In this document: positions 36,137-44,744 of the stretch, piece after piece
How the letters are laid out: each line of letters opens with the position of its first letter
Position numbering within the stretch: position 1 is the first letter of the stretch
Source of the DNA: JAUVKT01 sp964634565
GTDB taxonomy: Bacteria > Bacteroidota > Bacteroidia > Bacteroidales > VadinHA17
NCBI GenBank assembly: GCA_964634565.1
Contig: CAZWLP010000010.1
Location: 1-51,158, forward strand
Direction: 5' to 3'
DNA length: 51,158 nt
Notes under the pieces: generated by a model
What the model was told of the DNA's origin: nothing
The model's input: the letters and a program-made list of their open reading frames with translations, nothing else
Databases searched by the model: none
Position numbers and translations under genes: made by a program

Positions 36137-36961
36137 CTACAGATATTCTCCACTGATATATTCTTCCAATAAATCATTATATGCAGACATAAGGAATCTC
36201 AATTGCTTATTCTCAACATTAAATATACGATCATCAATCGATCTGACAGGAAGTATCTTCGGCGAAGTACCCGTAATAAAAATCGAATCAACATTATCCA
36301 GTTCATCAAGCAGAAGACATCTCATCTCAGTTTCAATATCGTTCTTTTCGCACAGATCTAAAACATATTTCCTGGTTATCCCGGGCAGTACACTACCATC
36401 GGGAGCTGTAATAATTATATTATTTACTATAAAGAAAACATTCGACTTACTACCCTCTGTTATGCAATTATGCGAGTTTACCAGAAATGCTTCATAAGCG
36501 CCTCTTCTTATAAGCGTGTCGTATATCTGTGACCTGAGTTGATAATTATAAATTTTTACATCAGGATTGGTCCTTATAGCCTCAAATAGTATGGTTTCGA
36601 CCCCTGATTTATACAAAGATATATCCGGATAGAGAGCATCAATAAAATATATCAGACTATATTCTTCTTTCTCTGTGTAGTTAAATGATATCTTAATATT
36701 CCCCTCCTCAACAGATACTTTGTTTATTAAATTATATACAGCATCCGATACTTCTTCCTTTTCGAGAAGCATCTTTTTTGAGCTTGCCCGAATACTATGT
36801 TCGAGCCGGTCAAGATGATCCTCAAGAAAAACAGCTCTCTTTTTTATTACCCTGACAACCTCATAAACAGAATAAGCTGCATAGAATAATAAGATATCTG
36901 TTTCTTTTCTATTTCTTTCCAGACCATTATAAATTATTAAATCACACCGACTTTCATTCAT
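36137..36961 (-). CDS. Class IV aminotransferase
   Basis: A 274-residue PLP enzyme. I start at the ATG at 36959-36961; a TTG two codons upstream is not needed. The fold-type IV features are: YSVYEVVRVIKKRAVFLEDHLDRL with the conserved acidic HLDRL, the PLP lysine in PDVKIYNYQLRSQIYD, and TEGSKSNVFFIVNNIIITA followed by GSVLPGITRKYVLDLC, which is the cofactor phosphate loop. The family includes branched-chain aminotransferase, aminodeoxychorismate lyase and D-amino acid aminotransferase; at this length with an N-terminal extension the closest role is uncertain. It is followed by the 99-residue gene. Confidence 0.88.
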   Translation of the reverse strand: MNESRCDLIIYNGLERNRKETDILLFYAAYSVYEVVRVIKKRAVFLEDHLDRLEHSIRASSKKMLLEKEEVSDAVYNLINKVSVEEGNIKISFNYTEKEEYSLIYFIDALYPDISLYKSGVETILFEAIRTNPDVKIYNYQLRSQIYDTLIRRGAYEAFLVNSHNCITEGSKSNVFFIVNNIIITAPDGSVLPGITRKYVLDLCEKNDIETEMRCLLLDELDNVDSIFITGTSPKILPVRSIDDRIFNVENKQLRFLMSAYNDLLEEYISGEYL

Positions 36962-37047
36962 TAGCAAAAATTTTCTATAAAAATATGAACAATCTTACAT
37001 CAAGAGAGCATTTTTTCTAATTATCTTGACATGAAAAATCAGGTCAA

Positions 37048-38409
37048 TTGTATTCAGTAATCGACATAGAAACAACGGGTGGTAGTCCAAGAACGGAAAG
37101 AATAACCGAGATAGCCATCTTTATATTTGATGGTAAAGATATTGTCAGAGAGTATTCAACCCTTATTAACCCTGAACGAAATATTCCATATTTTATAACA
37201 AACCTTACCGGCATAACCAACGAGATGGTAGCAGATGCTCCGAAATTTTTTGAAGTTGCCAGAGATATTGTCGAGATAACCGAAGGAATGATATTTATTG
37301 CACATAACGCCAGGTTTGATTATTCATTTATCAGGCAGGAATTTAAAAATCTTGGTTTCAACTTTAAAAGAAATATAATCGATACTGTAAGCCTGAGCAG
37401 AAAATTACTTCCAGGCCATAGATCCTACAGCCTGGGTAAGCTATGCAAGGAATTAAATATACCAATAAATGGCAGGCACAGAGCTGCCGGAGATGCCCTG
37501 GCCACCGTCGAACTATTTAAAATATTACTTGAGGCTGATAAAGCAGAAGAAAATGACTTAATCAAAAATACCAGAAATTCCAAACTGAATCCGAAGCTGG
37601 ATGTGACAATAATGGACAAGCTCCCGGAAGAACCAGGAGTTTATTATTTCTACAACGAAAATCATGATCTGATCTATATCGGAAAAAGTAAGAATATCCG
37701 ATCGAGAGTACTTACTCATCTGTCCAATAACACATCCCGCAGGGCAATGGAAATGAGAGACACTATTGCCTATATAGACTGGGAATGTACCGGCAATGAA
37801 TTAATTGCACTCCTGAAAGAATCTGAAGAAATAAAAATTAATAAACCAATTTACAACAGGGCTCAAAGACGTACCGGATATCAGTGGGGAATATATTACT
37901 ACGAAAATAAGCATGGCTATATTTGTCTGGATGCAAAAGCACTGAAAGAAGACAGTAAACTTCTATCTGTTTTTACATCAAGGGAAAGGGCAAAAAATCA
38001 GCTAAAGACAATTATTGAAAAATATAATTTATGTCAGAAATTTTGTGGTCTGTATGATGCAAGCGGATGCTGTTTTCATTACCAGGTTGGGATATGTAAG
38101 GGTGCCTGTTGTGGCGAAGAAGTACCTGCTGCATATAATATAAGAGCAAGGGAAGCAATAAATGGATTCTTATTCAGCAGCGAAAATTTCCTGCTGATTG
38201 ACAATGGAAGGAATAAAAATGAAAAAACCGTTATAAAAATTGTAAATGGCAAATACAGGGGATATGGTTTCTTTGATATAAATGAGGTTGGCTTTGGATT
38301 AAATGCGATACATGAGGCTGTTAAGCCGGCCGATGATAACAGGGACATTCAGATAATACTTAAAGGATATCTGAAAAAGAACAATGTAGAAAAAATAATA
38401 AGGTTCTGA
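37048..38409 (+). CDS. DnaQ-like exonuclease fused to UvrC-type GIY-YIG nuclease
   Basis: A 453-residue protein starting with TTG at 37048, giving the usual YSVIDIETTGG opening; no ATG fits. Residues about 1-165 are a DEDDh exonuclease: Asp6/Glu8 in DIETTG, FIAHNARFDYSF with Asp91, and HRAAGDALATVEL with His144/Asp149. Residues about 190-270 are a GIY-YIG nuclease: EEPGVYYFYNENHDLIYIGKSKNIRSRV. Residues about 330-365 contain the Cys-rich UvrC motif (FCGLYDASGCC then GICKGACCGE). The combination of 3'-5' exonuclease with UvrC-like nuclease is seen in Bacteroidota and Actinobacteria and suggests a role in DNA damage repair. It opens the 37048-40718 plus-strand group. Confidence 0.92.
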   Translation: MYSVIDIETTGGSPRTERITEIAIFIFDGKDIVREYSTLINPERNIPYFITNLTGITNEMVADAPKFFEVARDIVEITEGMIFIAHNARFDYSFIRQEFKNLGFNFKRNIIDTVSLSRKLLPGHRSYSLGKLCKELNIPINGRHRAAGDALATVELFKILLEADKAEENDLIKNTRNSKLNPKLDVTIMDKLPEEPGVYYFYNENHDLIYIGKSKNIRSRVLTHLSNNTSRRAMEMRDTIAYIDWECTGNELIALLKESEEIKINKPIYNRAQRRTGYQWGIYYYENKHGYICLDAKALKEDSKLLSVFTSRERAKNQLKTIIEKYNLCQKFCGLYDASGCCFHYQVGICKGACCGEEVPAAYNIRAREAINGFLFSSENFLLIDNGRNKNEKTVIKIVNGKYRGYGFFDINEVGFGLNAIHEAVKPADDNRDIQIILKGYLKKNNVEKIIRF

Positions 38410-38468
38410 TCCATTTATTATCTTTACAGATATGAACTCTCTTACAAATAAATAAATAAAATAATCAA

Positions 38469-39119
38469 ATGCCAATTTTCAACAGACACACTAAAAAGAT
38501 CATCTTAAAGATCGATGAATTCTTCGATATAGTGGATGAGGGTCTACTTATATTTAAGGAGGGTGTTAAAAACTACCTTGGCAAGAACATGGATCTTTTT
38601 GAGGAGCAGATATCGCGCATAGACCGTCTTGAAGCAAGAGCTGATAAACTACAGAAATCTATTGAGAACGATATGATAATTCATACCATACTTCCACAGC
38701 ACAGAGGTGAGGTTGTTACACTCCTGGAGGGAATTGATGATATTATTGATACCTGCAAGGAGATACTTAAACAGTTCGATGTCGAAATACCGGATATTCC
38801 TGAATCTCTTCACCCTGATTTTATCAGCCTGACCGAGGTTGTAACAAATGCCGGGGAAGAACTAATACCGGCAGCCAGAGCATTCTTTAAGCAGCCTCAT
38901 ACTGTCAGAGATCAACTAAATAAAGTATATTTTTACGAAAGAGAAGGCGATAATCTCTCTAATAAGATCAAGAAGAATATATTTCATGAACTAAATGATC
39001 TTTCTCTTGCAGAGAAATCACACCTCAGGTACTTTGCTCATCATATTGAAAGACTTTCTGACAAAGCCGAAAGCGTAGCGGATATTCTTACCAGCCTTTC
39101 AATAAGAATGGTTATGTAA
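38469..39119 (+). CDS. DUF47 family PhoU-like protein
   Basis: A 216-residue, helical cytoplasmic protein matching the DUF47/TIGR00153 family: MPIFNRHTKKIILKIDEFFDIV, then EQISRIDRLEARADKLQKSIENDM, LLEGIDDIIDTCKEILKQFDVE, and YEREGDNLSNKIKKNIF. It has two PhoU-like helical bundles. DUF47 proteins are typically encoded beside PiT transporters and control their activity. Here the PiT gene starts 17 bp after its stop codon. A near-match promoter (TATCTTTA) lies about 44 bp upstream. Confidence 0.92.
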   Translation: MPIFNRHTKKIILKIDEFFDIVDEGLLIFKEGVKNYLGKNMDLFEEQISRIDRLEARADKLQKSIENDMIIHTILPQHRGEVVTLLEGIDDIIDTCKEILKQFDVEIPDIPESLHPDFISLTEVVTNAGEELIPAARAFFKQPHTVRDQLNKVYFYEREGDNLSNKIKKNIFHELNDLSLAEKSHLRYFAHHIERLSDKAESVADILTSLSIRMVM

Positions 39120-39136
39120 TCTAAACAAGCGATAAT

Positions 39137-40246
39137 ATGATGTTATTCTTTTTATCGAGTGGTTTGTTTTTAGGGTGGTCGCTGGGAGCTAATGATGCGG
39201 CAAATATATTTGGGTCAGCTGTTGGCTCACGGATGGTCTCTTTCAGAAAGGCTGCAATAATTGCCTCAATATTTGTTATTCTCGGAGCAGTTTTTCAAGG
39301 CCAGGGGGCCAGTCATACACTCGGGAAACTGGGAGCAGTAAATGCAATCGGAGGTTCTTTTACAGTCGCTCTTGCAGCTGCTCTTACAGTATATGGCATG
39401 ACAAGAGCAGCGATACCCGTTTCAACTACTCAGGCTATAGTCGGAGCAATTATAGGGTGGAATCTATTTACAGGTAACCAGACAGACAGCTCCTCCCTTA
39501 CAAAAATTGTATCAACCTGGATATTCGGACCTTTATTAGGGGCAAGCTTCGCTATTATATTATATTTTATCCTCAGAAAAATAAAAAGATCAGCCAGAGT
39601 ACATATGATTCGTTATGAATCGTGGATAAAAACAGGCTTGATAATAGTCGGGGCATTTGGTGCATACAGCCTTGGAGCAAATAATATTGCAAATGTAATG
39701 GGAGTCTTTGTTCCTTCAGTTAATCTTCCAGAAGTAAACCTTGGGATTTTTTCGCTTAATAGTGGTCAGCAGCTGTTTCTGCTGGGAGGAATAGCCATTG
39801 CTGCAGGAATAATTAGTTACTCGGAGAAAGTAATGAAAACTGTTGGAAATAATCTTATGGAACTAAATTCTGATACAGCCTTAATTATTGTGCTTTCTCA
39901 TTCCCTGGTACTATTTATTTTCTCTTCTACTGCCCTTTCCAATCTCTTTGTAAGAATCGGGCTCCCTCCTATTCCGCTTGTACCTGTTTCCAGCTCCCAG
40001 GTAATTGTCGGCTCAATACTCGGAATAGGAATTATCAAAGGAGCAAGAAACATTAAATTAAAGACACTGAGGGATATTTTCGCAGGCTGGGTAATTACAC
40101 CGCTGATAGCATGCTTAATTTCATTTATTTCCCTTTTCTTTGTACAGAATGTATTCGATATCGAGGTCGTAAGCCGGGTTGATAAAGAAATTACATCACA
40201 TAATAATCAGCAAAATCAAATTGTGATAAATGGGCAGGGAGATTGA
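39137..40246 (+). CDS. pit: Inorganic phosphate transporter, PiT family
   Basis: A 369-residue inner-membrane protein with about 10 helices. The two conserved PHO4 signature repeats are GWSLGANDAANIFGSAVGSRMV near residue 15 and YSLGANNIANVMGVF near residue 180, the sites that bind phosphate and cation. The central loop is short, and the C-terminal tail is hydrophilic. It imports phosphate with protons or sodium. It is 17 bp downstream of the DUF47 gene and overlaps the next CYTH-domain gene by 17 bp, so the three form one operon for phosphate and polyphosphate handling. Confidence 0.94.
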   Translation: MMLFFLSSGLFLGWSLGANDAANIFGSAVGSRMVSFRKAAIIASIFVILGAVFQGQGASHTLGKLGAVNAIGGSFTVALAAALTVYGMTRAAIPVSTTQAIVGAIIGWNLFTGNQTDSSSLTKIVSTWIFGPLLGASFAIILYFILRKIKRSARVHMIRYESWIKTGLIIVGAFGAYSLGANNIANVMGVFVPSVNLPEVNLGIFSLNSGQQLFLLGGIAIAAGIISYSEKVMKTVGNNLMELNSDTALIIVLSHSLVLFIFSSTALSNLFVRIGLPPIPLVPVSSSQVIVGSILGIGIIKGARNIKLKTLRDIFAGWVITPLIACLISFISLFFVQNVFDIEVVSRVDKEITSHNNQQNQIVINGQGD

Positions 40247-40718
40247 AAGAAAATACCTGGTAAAAGGCGAATATAAGAGCATAATAGATTACTCAATACC
40301 TATTAAACAAGGCTATATTCTGGGTGATAGTAACAGAACCGTAAGAGTCAGGTTAACAGCTAAGAAGGCCTATCTGACTATTAAAGGCAAACAAGACGGA
40401 ATAAGCAGGTTTGAATGGGAAAAAGAGATTCCTGTTGATGAAGCTGAAGAGCTGCTGACTCTATGCTCAGATAATATTATTGAAAAAACACGACATATAA
40501 TTAAGCACGGAAAGCATACTATTGAAGTGGACGAGTTCAGGGGCAAAAATACAGGCTTAGTACTGGCAGAGATTGAACTTAATTCAGAAGATGAGAATAT
40601 TGATCTCCCCGATTGGCTGGGAGATGAAGTATCGTATGATTTCAGGTACCACAACTCTAATCTTAGCATAAATCCCTTCTCTGACTGGGATAAAAAAAAT
40701 AAGATTCAGGAATTATAA
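40230..40718 (+). CDS. CYTH domain protein, probable (tri)phosphatase
   Basis: A 162-residue cytoplasmic protein. The hallmark EIERKYLVKG (residues 3-12) opens the domain, followed by RTVRVRLTAKKAYLTIKGKQDG, FEWEKEIPVDEAEELL and EVDEFRGKNTGLVLAEIELNS. The alternating acidic and basic residues on the strands form the triphosphate tunnel of CYTH enzymes such as tripolyphosphatases and ThTPases. Given its overlap with the PiT gene, a role in hydrolysing inorganic tripolyphosphate or a nucleotide-type triphosphate near phosphate uptake is inferred. It starts within the last codons of the PiT gene; a heptamer array overlaps its stop codon. Confidence 0.9.
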   Translation: MGREIERKYLVKGEYKSIIDYSIPIKQGYILGDSNRTVRVRLTAKKAYLTIKGKQDGISRFEWEKEIPVDEAEELLTLCSDNIIEKTRHIIKHGKHTIEVDEFRGKNTGLVLAEIELNSEDENIDLPDWLGDEVSYDFRYHNSNLSINPFSDWDKKNKIQEL

Positions 40719-40746
40719 GAGACAAATTATAAATAACAAATATTAA
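40712..40746 (+). repeat. Degenerate heptamer array, NNNNNAA type
   Basis: Five in-phase words, ATTATAA, GAGACAA, ATTATAA, ATAACAA, ATATTAA, begin inside the CYTH gene stop codon. ATTATAA recurs exactly at 14-bp spacing. Because the sequence is AT-rich this is the weakest of the arrays. Confidence 0.45.
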
Positions 40747-40758
40747 TAGTACCATATT

Positions 40759-42090
40759 ATGAAAAAAGGAATAGCAAGTTCATTATTACTTACACTATCT
40801 ATCTTATCCTCTTTAGCACAGGTTAATAATCAAAACGAAAAAATAAAGAAAGAAATAGAAAATCAGATTCAGGAGCACAGGGTAATTTATAACGACCTTC
40901 ACCAGAACCCCGAGTTATCGCTAATGGAATTCGAAACATCAAAAAAGATGGCATCTCAACTCAGCGCAATGGGCTTTGAAGTAACTTCAAATGTCGGGGG
41001 TAATGGAGTAGTTGGTATTTTTAAAAATGGTTCCGGCCCAATAATAATGCTTAGAACTGATATGGATGCACTTCCGATAAGTGAGACAACAGGTCTTACA
41101 TATGCAAGTAAGGCAGTTAAGAAAGACAGGCAGGGGAACATGATGCCTGTAATGCATGCCTGCGGACATGATATGCACATGACCCTATGGCTTGGCACCC
41201 TTCAAACTTTGGTTAAGTTGAAGAAGGAATGGAAGGGCACAATTATGGCAATTGCCCAACCAGCCGAGGAAGTCTCAGGTGGTTCAGCCCAGATGATTGC
41301 CGACGGACTTTTTAAAAGATTTCCTGCTCCGGATTATGCTCTTGCCTACCACGTGGCTCCGGATATCCCGGCTGGCAAAATAGGATATGTTCCGGGAGCC
41401 TTTGCCGCAGGAGTAAATAATGCTGATATATATGTTTACGGAATTGGGGGGCACGGTGCCATGCCAAATACTGCAATAGACCCAATAGTATTGTCTTCAC
41501 AGATAATTATGGGACTTCAAACCATCGTAAGCAGAAATATTAATCCTGTAGATCCGGCTGTTGTAACAGTAGGGTCTATACACGGTGGTACAAAACACAA
41601 TATCATCCCCGAGGAAGTAAAAATGGAGCTTACCCTAAGATTCTTCACCGACGAGGTATACGGACAAATACAGGAATCTATTTACAGAATATGTGAAGGA
41701 ATGGCAATTGCAGCAGGCGTACCGGACAACTTGCTTCCACTTGTTCTTATTGGAGACCAATATACTCCGCCCACAACAAATAATCCTGAACTGGTAAATC
41801 GTGCTGTTATCTCAATGAAAGATATGCTGGGAGATGAAAATATAATCAGGGCAGGACTGGGTACAGCAGCGGAAGATTTTGGGAAATACGGACGTACTGA
41901 AGAAAATATTCCGATCGCAATGTTCCTGTGCGGTTCGACTTCGAGCGAGAGATATAAGAAAATTATTGATAGCGGCAATCATCCCCCCGCCCTGCATAAT
42001 CCTGGCTACTACCCTGATTTTGAACCTACTTACAAGTCAGGTGTCGCAGCCATGACAAAAACAATGATTGATCTGTTCAATAATAATTAA
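40759..42090 (+). CDS. Exported M20 family amidohydrolase
   Basis: A 443-residue protein with signal peptide MKKGIASSLLLTLSILSSLAQ. The M20D/IAP-like metal motifs are: LRTDMDALPI, MHACGHDMHMT with Cys and His ligands, AQPAEEVSGGSAQMI with the Glu pair, and YHVAPDIPAGKIGYV; GGHGAMPNTAIDPIVLSSQI is the dimerisation domain. Proteins of this group hydrolyse N-acyl amino acids or short peptides in the periplasm. The gene begins 40 bp after the CYTH gene and is followed by the gamma-glutamyltransferase gene 39 bp later, so a common peptide or amino-acid salvage function is plausible. Confidence 0.93.
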   Translation: MKKGIASSLLLTLSILSSLAQVNNQNEKIKKEIENQIQEHRVIYNDLHQNPELSLMEFETSKKMASQLSAMGFEVTSNVGGNGVVGIFKNGSGPIIMLRTDMDALPISETTGLTYASKAVKKDRQGNMMPVMHACGHDMHMTLWLGTLQTLVKLKKEWKGTIMAIAQPAEEVSGGSAQMIADGLFKRFPAPDYALAYHVAPDIPAGKIGYVPGAFAAGVNNADIYVYGIGGHGAMPNTAIDPIVLSSQIIMGLQTIVSRNINPVDPAVVTVGSIHGGTKHNIIPEEVKMELTLRFFTDEVYGQIQESIYRICEGMAIAAGVPDNLLPLVLIGDQYTPPTTNNPELVNRAVISMKDMLGDENIIRAGLGTAAEDFGKYGRTEENIPIAMFLCGSTSSERYKKIIDSGNHPPALHNPGYYPDFEPTYKSGVAAMTKTMIDLFNNN

Positions 42091-42129
42091 GAGATTTGCT
42101 GAATTATTAAGCATCAAATATCTACTACA

Positions 42130-43821
42130 ATGAAAAAATATGTTACTTTATTATTACTAATCTTATTTTGTATTGGAGGAATAATGGCACAGGATCGGAT
42201 AACAGGGCATGACTTCGCCACAAGATCAGAGGTAATTGCCGAACATGGTATGGCTGCTACCAGTCAGCCCCTGGCAACACAGGTTGCACTGGATATCCTT
42301 AAAAAGGGTGGTAATGCGATTGATGCAGCTATTGCAGCAAATGCGGTGCTTGGGCTTGTAGAGCCTACAGGATCTGGTGTTGGAGGTGATTTGTTTGCCA
42401 TAATATGGAGTGCAGAGAAAGAGCAACTTTTCGGACTTAACGCAAGTGGAAGATCACCAAGATCACTTAAACTGGAATATTTTACTGAAAAAGGTTATGA
42501 AAAGATTCCGGCATACGGCCCCCTGCCCGTATCTGTTCCAGGATGTGTTGATGGATGGTATGAGATGCATGGTATGTTTGGCAGCCTGCCTATGGAAGAA
42601 ATCCTGAGTCCTGCAATAAATTACGCCAGAAATGGATTCCCGGTTACGGAACTAATAGCATATTATATGCAAATAGGGACGGCCAACCTGAAAAGATTTC
42701 CTAATATTGAAGAAGTCTATATGCCGGGAGGAAAGTCTCCTCAAAAAGGCGATATATTTAAGAATCCTGCACTGGCAAACACCCTGGAAAAAATTGCCAG
42801 GGGAGGAAGGGATGAGTTTTACAGGGGCTCAATTGCTAAGACCATAGACAAATTTATGAAGGAACAGGGAGGCTTCCTTACATATGAGGATATGGCCAGG
42901 CATCACTCAGAATGGGTTGATCCCATTTCCACGAATTACCGGGGATATGATATCTGGGAGCTACCTCCCAACGGACAGGGAACAGCAGCCCTGCAGATAC
43001 TTAATATACTTGAAGGTTATGATATCAGAAGCATGGGCTTTGGTTCAGCCGAATATATACATCATTTTATAGAGGCTAAGAAACTTGCGTTTGAGGACCG
43101 AGCAAAATATTACGCAGATCCCTCCTTCTACGATGTACCTATTGAACAGCTTATTTCAAAGGAATATGCTTCGAAGAGACGCCAGCTTATTAATCCAGAG
43201 AGAGCTGCCCCCAGCTATAAAGCAGGTAGAATTGAACAGGGCAACACTATTTATATGACTGTTGCCGACAAATATGGTAATATGGTGTCGCTTATCCAGA
43301 GTAATTACAGGGGACTCGGTTCGGGTATGTGCCCTCCCGGCCTTGGATTTATTTTCCAGGACAGAGGTGAACTCTTTAGCCTTGAAGAAGGACATGCAAA
43401 CGTATATGCACCGGGAAAAAGACCCTTCCATACTATTATTCCGGCCTTTATTACAAAAGATGGTAAACCCCTAATCAGTTTTGGTGTTATGGGAGGAGCA
43501 ATGCAACCCCAGGGTCATGCTCAGATAGTTATTAATCTTGTTGATTTTGATATGAACCTGCAGGAGGCCGGTGATGCTCCAAGAATGAGGCACGTAGGGT
43601 CTTCACAACCTACAGGCGAGGTAATGACCGATGGAGGAACAGTTAACCTGGAAAGTGGAATAAGATGGGAAGAGATTCAGAAACTCTTACAAAGGGGACA
43701 CAAAATTCAATGGGACCTGGGTGGATATGGTGGGTACCAGGCAATTATGATAGATCATAAAAGAGGAGTATATTTCGGCGCCTCGGAGTCGAGAAAAGAC
43801 GGTCAGGCAGCAGGATATTAG
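42130..43821 (+). CDS. ggt: Gamma-glutamyltransferase
   Basis: A 563-residue autoprocessing Ntn-hydrolase with signal peptide (MKKYVTLLLLILFCIGGIMA). The large subunit has ATSQPLATQVALDILKKGGNAIDAAIAANAVLGLVEP and GVGGDLFAI (GlyGly oxyanion area). The nucleophile aligns with Thr373 in QGNTIYMTVAD, giving a small subunit of about 190 residues, like E. coli. Conserved later features include NYRGLGSGMCPPGLGFIFQDRGELFSL and GKRPFHTIIPAFI. It cleaves gamma-glutamyl bonds of glutathione or related peptides in the periplasm. The GNYRGLGSGM region resembles the YwrD-type branch, in which cephalosporin-acylase-like activity is possible. It lies in a likely pair with the upstream M20 gene. Confidence 0.93.
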   Translation: MKKYVTLLLLILFCIGGIMAQDRITGHDFATRSEVIAEHGMAATSQPLATQVALDILKKGGNAIDAAIAANAVLGLVEPTGSGVGGDLFAIIWSAEKEQLFGLNASGRSPRSLKLEYFTEKGYEKIPAYGPLPVSVPGCVDGWYEMHGMFGSLPMEEILSPAINYARNGFPVTELIAYYMQIGTANLKRFPNIEEVYMPGGKSPQKGDIFKNPALANTLEKIARGGRDEFYRGSIAKTIDKFMKEQGGFLTYEDMARHHSEWVDPISTNYRGYDIWELPPNGQGTAALQILNILEGYDIRSMGFGSAEYIHHFIEAKKLAFEDRAKYYADPSFYDVPIEQLISKEYASKRRQLINPERAAPSYKAGRIEQGNTIYMTVADKYGNMVSLIQSNYRGLGSGMCPPGLGFIFQDRGELFSLEEGHANVYAPGKRPFHTIIPAFITKDGKPLISFGVMGGAMQPQGHAQIVINLVDFDMNLQEAGDAPRMRHVGSSQPTGEVMTDGGTVNLESGIRWEEIQKLLQRGHKIQWDLGGYGGYQAIMIDHKRGVYFGASESRKDGQAAGY

Positions 43822-43874
43822 GGTTCTGAATCAGCTCTTATGATATCGACGGTATAACAAAGCCTGTGTGCAAC

Positions 43875-44744
43875 TTAAGAAGATGGAAGAGTTCTATCAA
43901 ATGATGATATAGCTCCTAAAAGAGAAGAAAATGCAGTAATCAGGAAAAATGTAAAACTTACTGTAACTGCAAAATTCTTATCGAGCAGAAAGAAATCTGA
44001 CAGGTAGAGGAACACGAGCTCCCTGATGCCAATACCCCCTATTGAGACAGGTAACATTGCTGCTATGGATGAGATCAGAAAAACCAGAATATACTCCGGG
44101 ATATTAATTTTCTGACCGAATGCCAGAAGTATAAATAATACTGCAGATATCTGTAAAAACTGTACCAGGAAAGACCAGCTCAGCATTTTTAAAATAAGCT
44201 TCTTTAAACCCGGACTTATTAGATATACCAGGAGTATAAACCCAATAATTACGAACGGAATACCAATATATACAACATAGGTATACTTATCAGCCAGACT
44301 TGTAAATAATATACATATCAAAGCCAGGATTGAGAGTGCAGCCACTCCAGCAACCCTGTCCATAATAATTGCTGCAGCACTGGTTTTTAATCCTTTGCCA
44401 TGTAATCGGTTAATAATAGCGGTTTTATATACATCTCCTCCAATCCCTCCGGGAAGAAAAAGATTATAGAACATACCGGTCCAGTAAAGTTTAAGATTCT
44501 GCCACCAGTGAATATTAACTTCATATTTTCTGAGAATCAACAGTGTCCTGAACGACGCTCCCAGCTTTGAACCAATAAACATTATCAATGCAACAATAAG
44601 ATAAGGCAGGTAAGACTCTAAGAGAATATCTGCTATATCAGTAAGACTTACCTTTTTTAGCACATATATCAGAGCCAGCACAGAAAGAATAATTTTTATT
44701 CCTGTAAGTATCTGACTTTTATTCTTTTTACTCAGCTTTAACAA
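43875..44744 (-). CDS. Flippase-like membrane protein (LPG synthase TM/UPF0104 family)
   Basis: A 289-residue polytopic protein. No ATG fits, and I use the TTG at 44744, which overlaps the upstream gene by 17 bp. Eight to nine hydrophobic segments occur, with the family signature FYNLFLPGGIGGDVYK near residue 92 and SIGGIGIRELVFLYL near the C-terminus. This is the LPG_synthase_TM/AglD2 fold, which lacks the catalytic C-terminal domain of MprF and is thought to flip lipid or isoprenoid-linked substrates. It is the last gene of the GT39-GT2 operon. Confidence 0.83.
   Translation of the reverse strand: MLKLSKKNKSQILTGIKIILSVLALIYVLKKVSLTDIADILLESYLPYLIVALIMFIGSKLGASFRTLLILRKYEVNIHWWQNLKLYWTGMFYNLFLPGGIGGDVYKTAIINRLHGKGLKTSAAAIIMDRVAGVAALSILALICILFTSLADKYTYVVYIGIPFVIIGFILLVYLISPGLKKLILKMLSWSFLVQFLQISAVLFILLAFGQKINIPEYILVFLISSIAAMLPVSIGGIGIRELVFLYLSDFFLLDKNFAVTVSFTFFLITAFSSLLGAISSFDRTLPSS

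Noticed and set aside
42130..43821. Inactive gamma-glutamyltransferase lacking the catalytic Thr
   Set aside because: The motif looks divergent (GNTIYMTVAD), but aligning at the conserved Asp places Thr373 at the nucleophile position with Asn before it.
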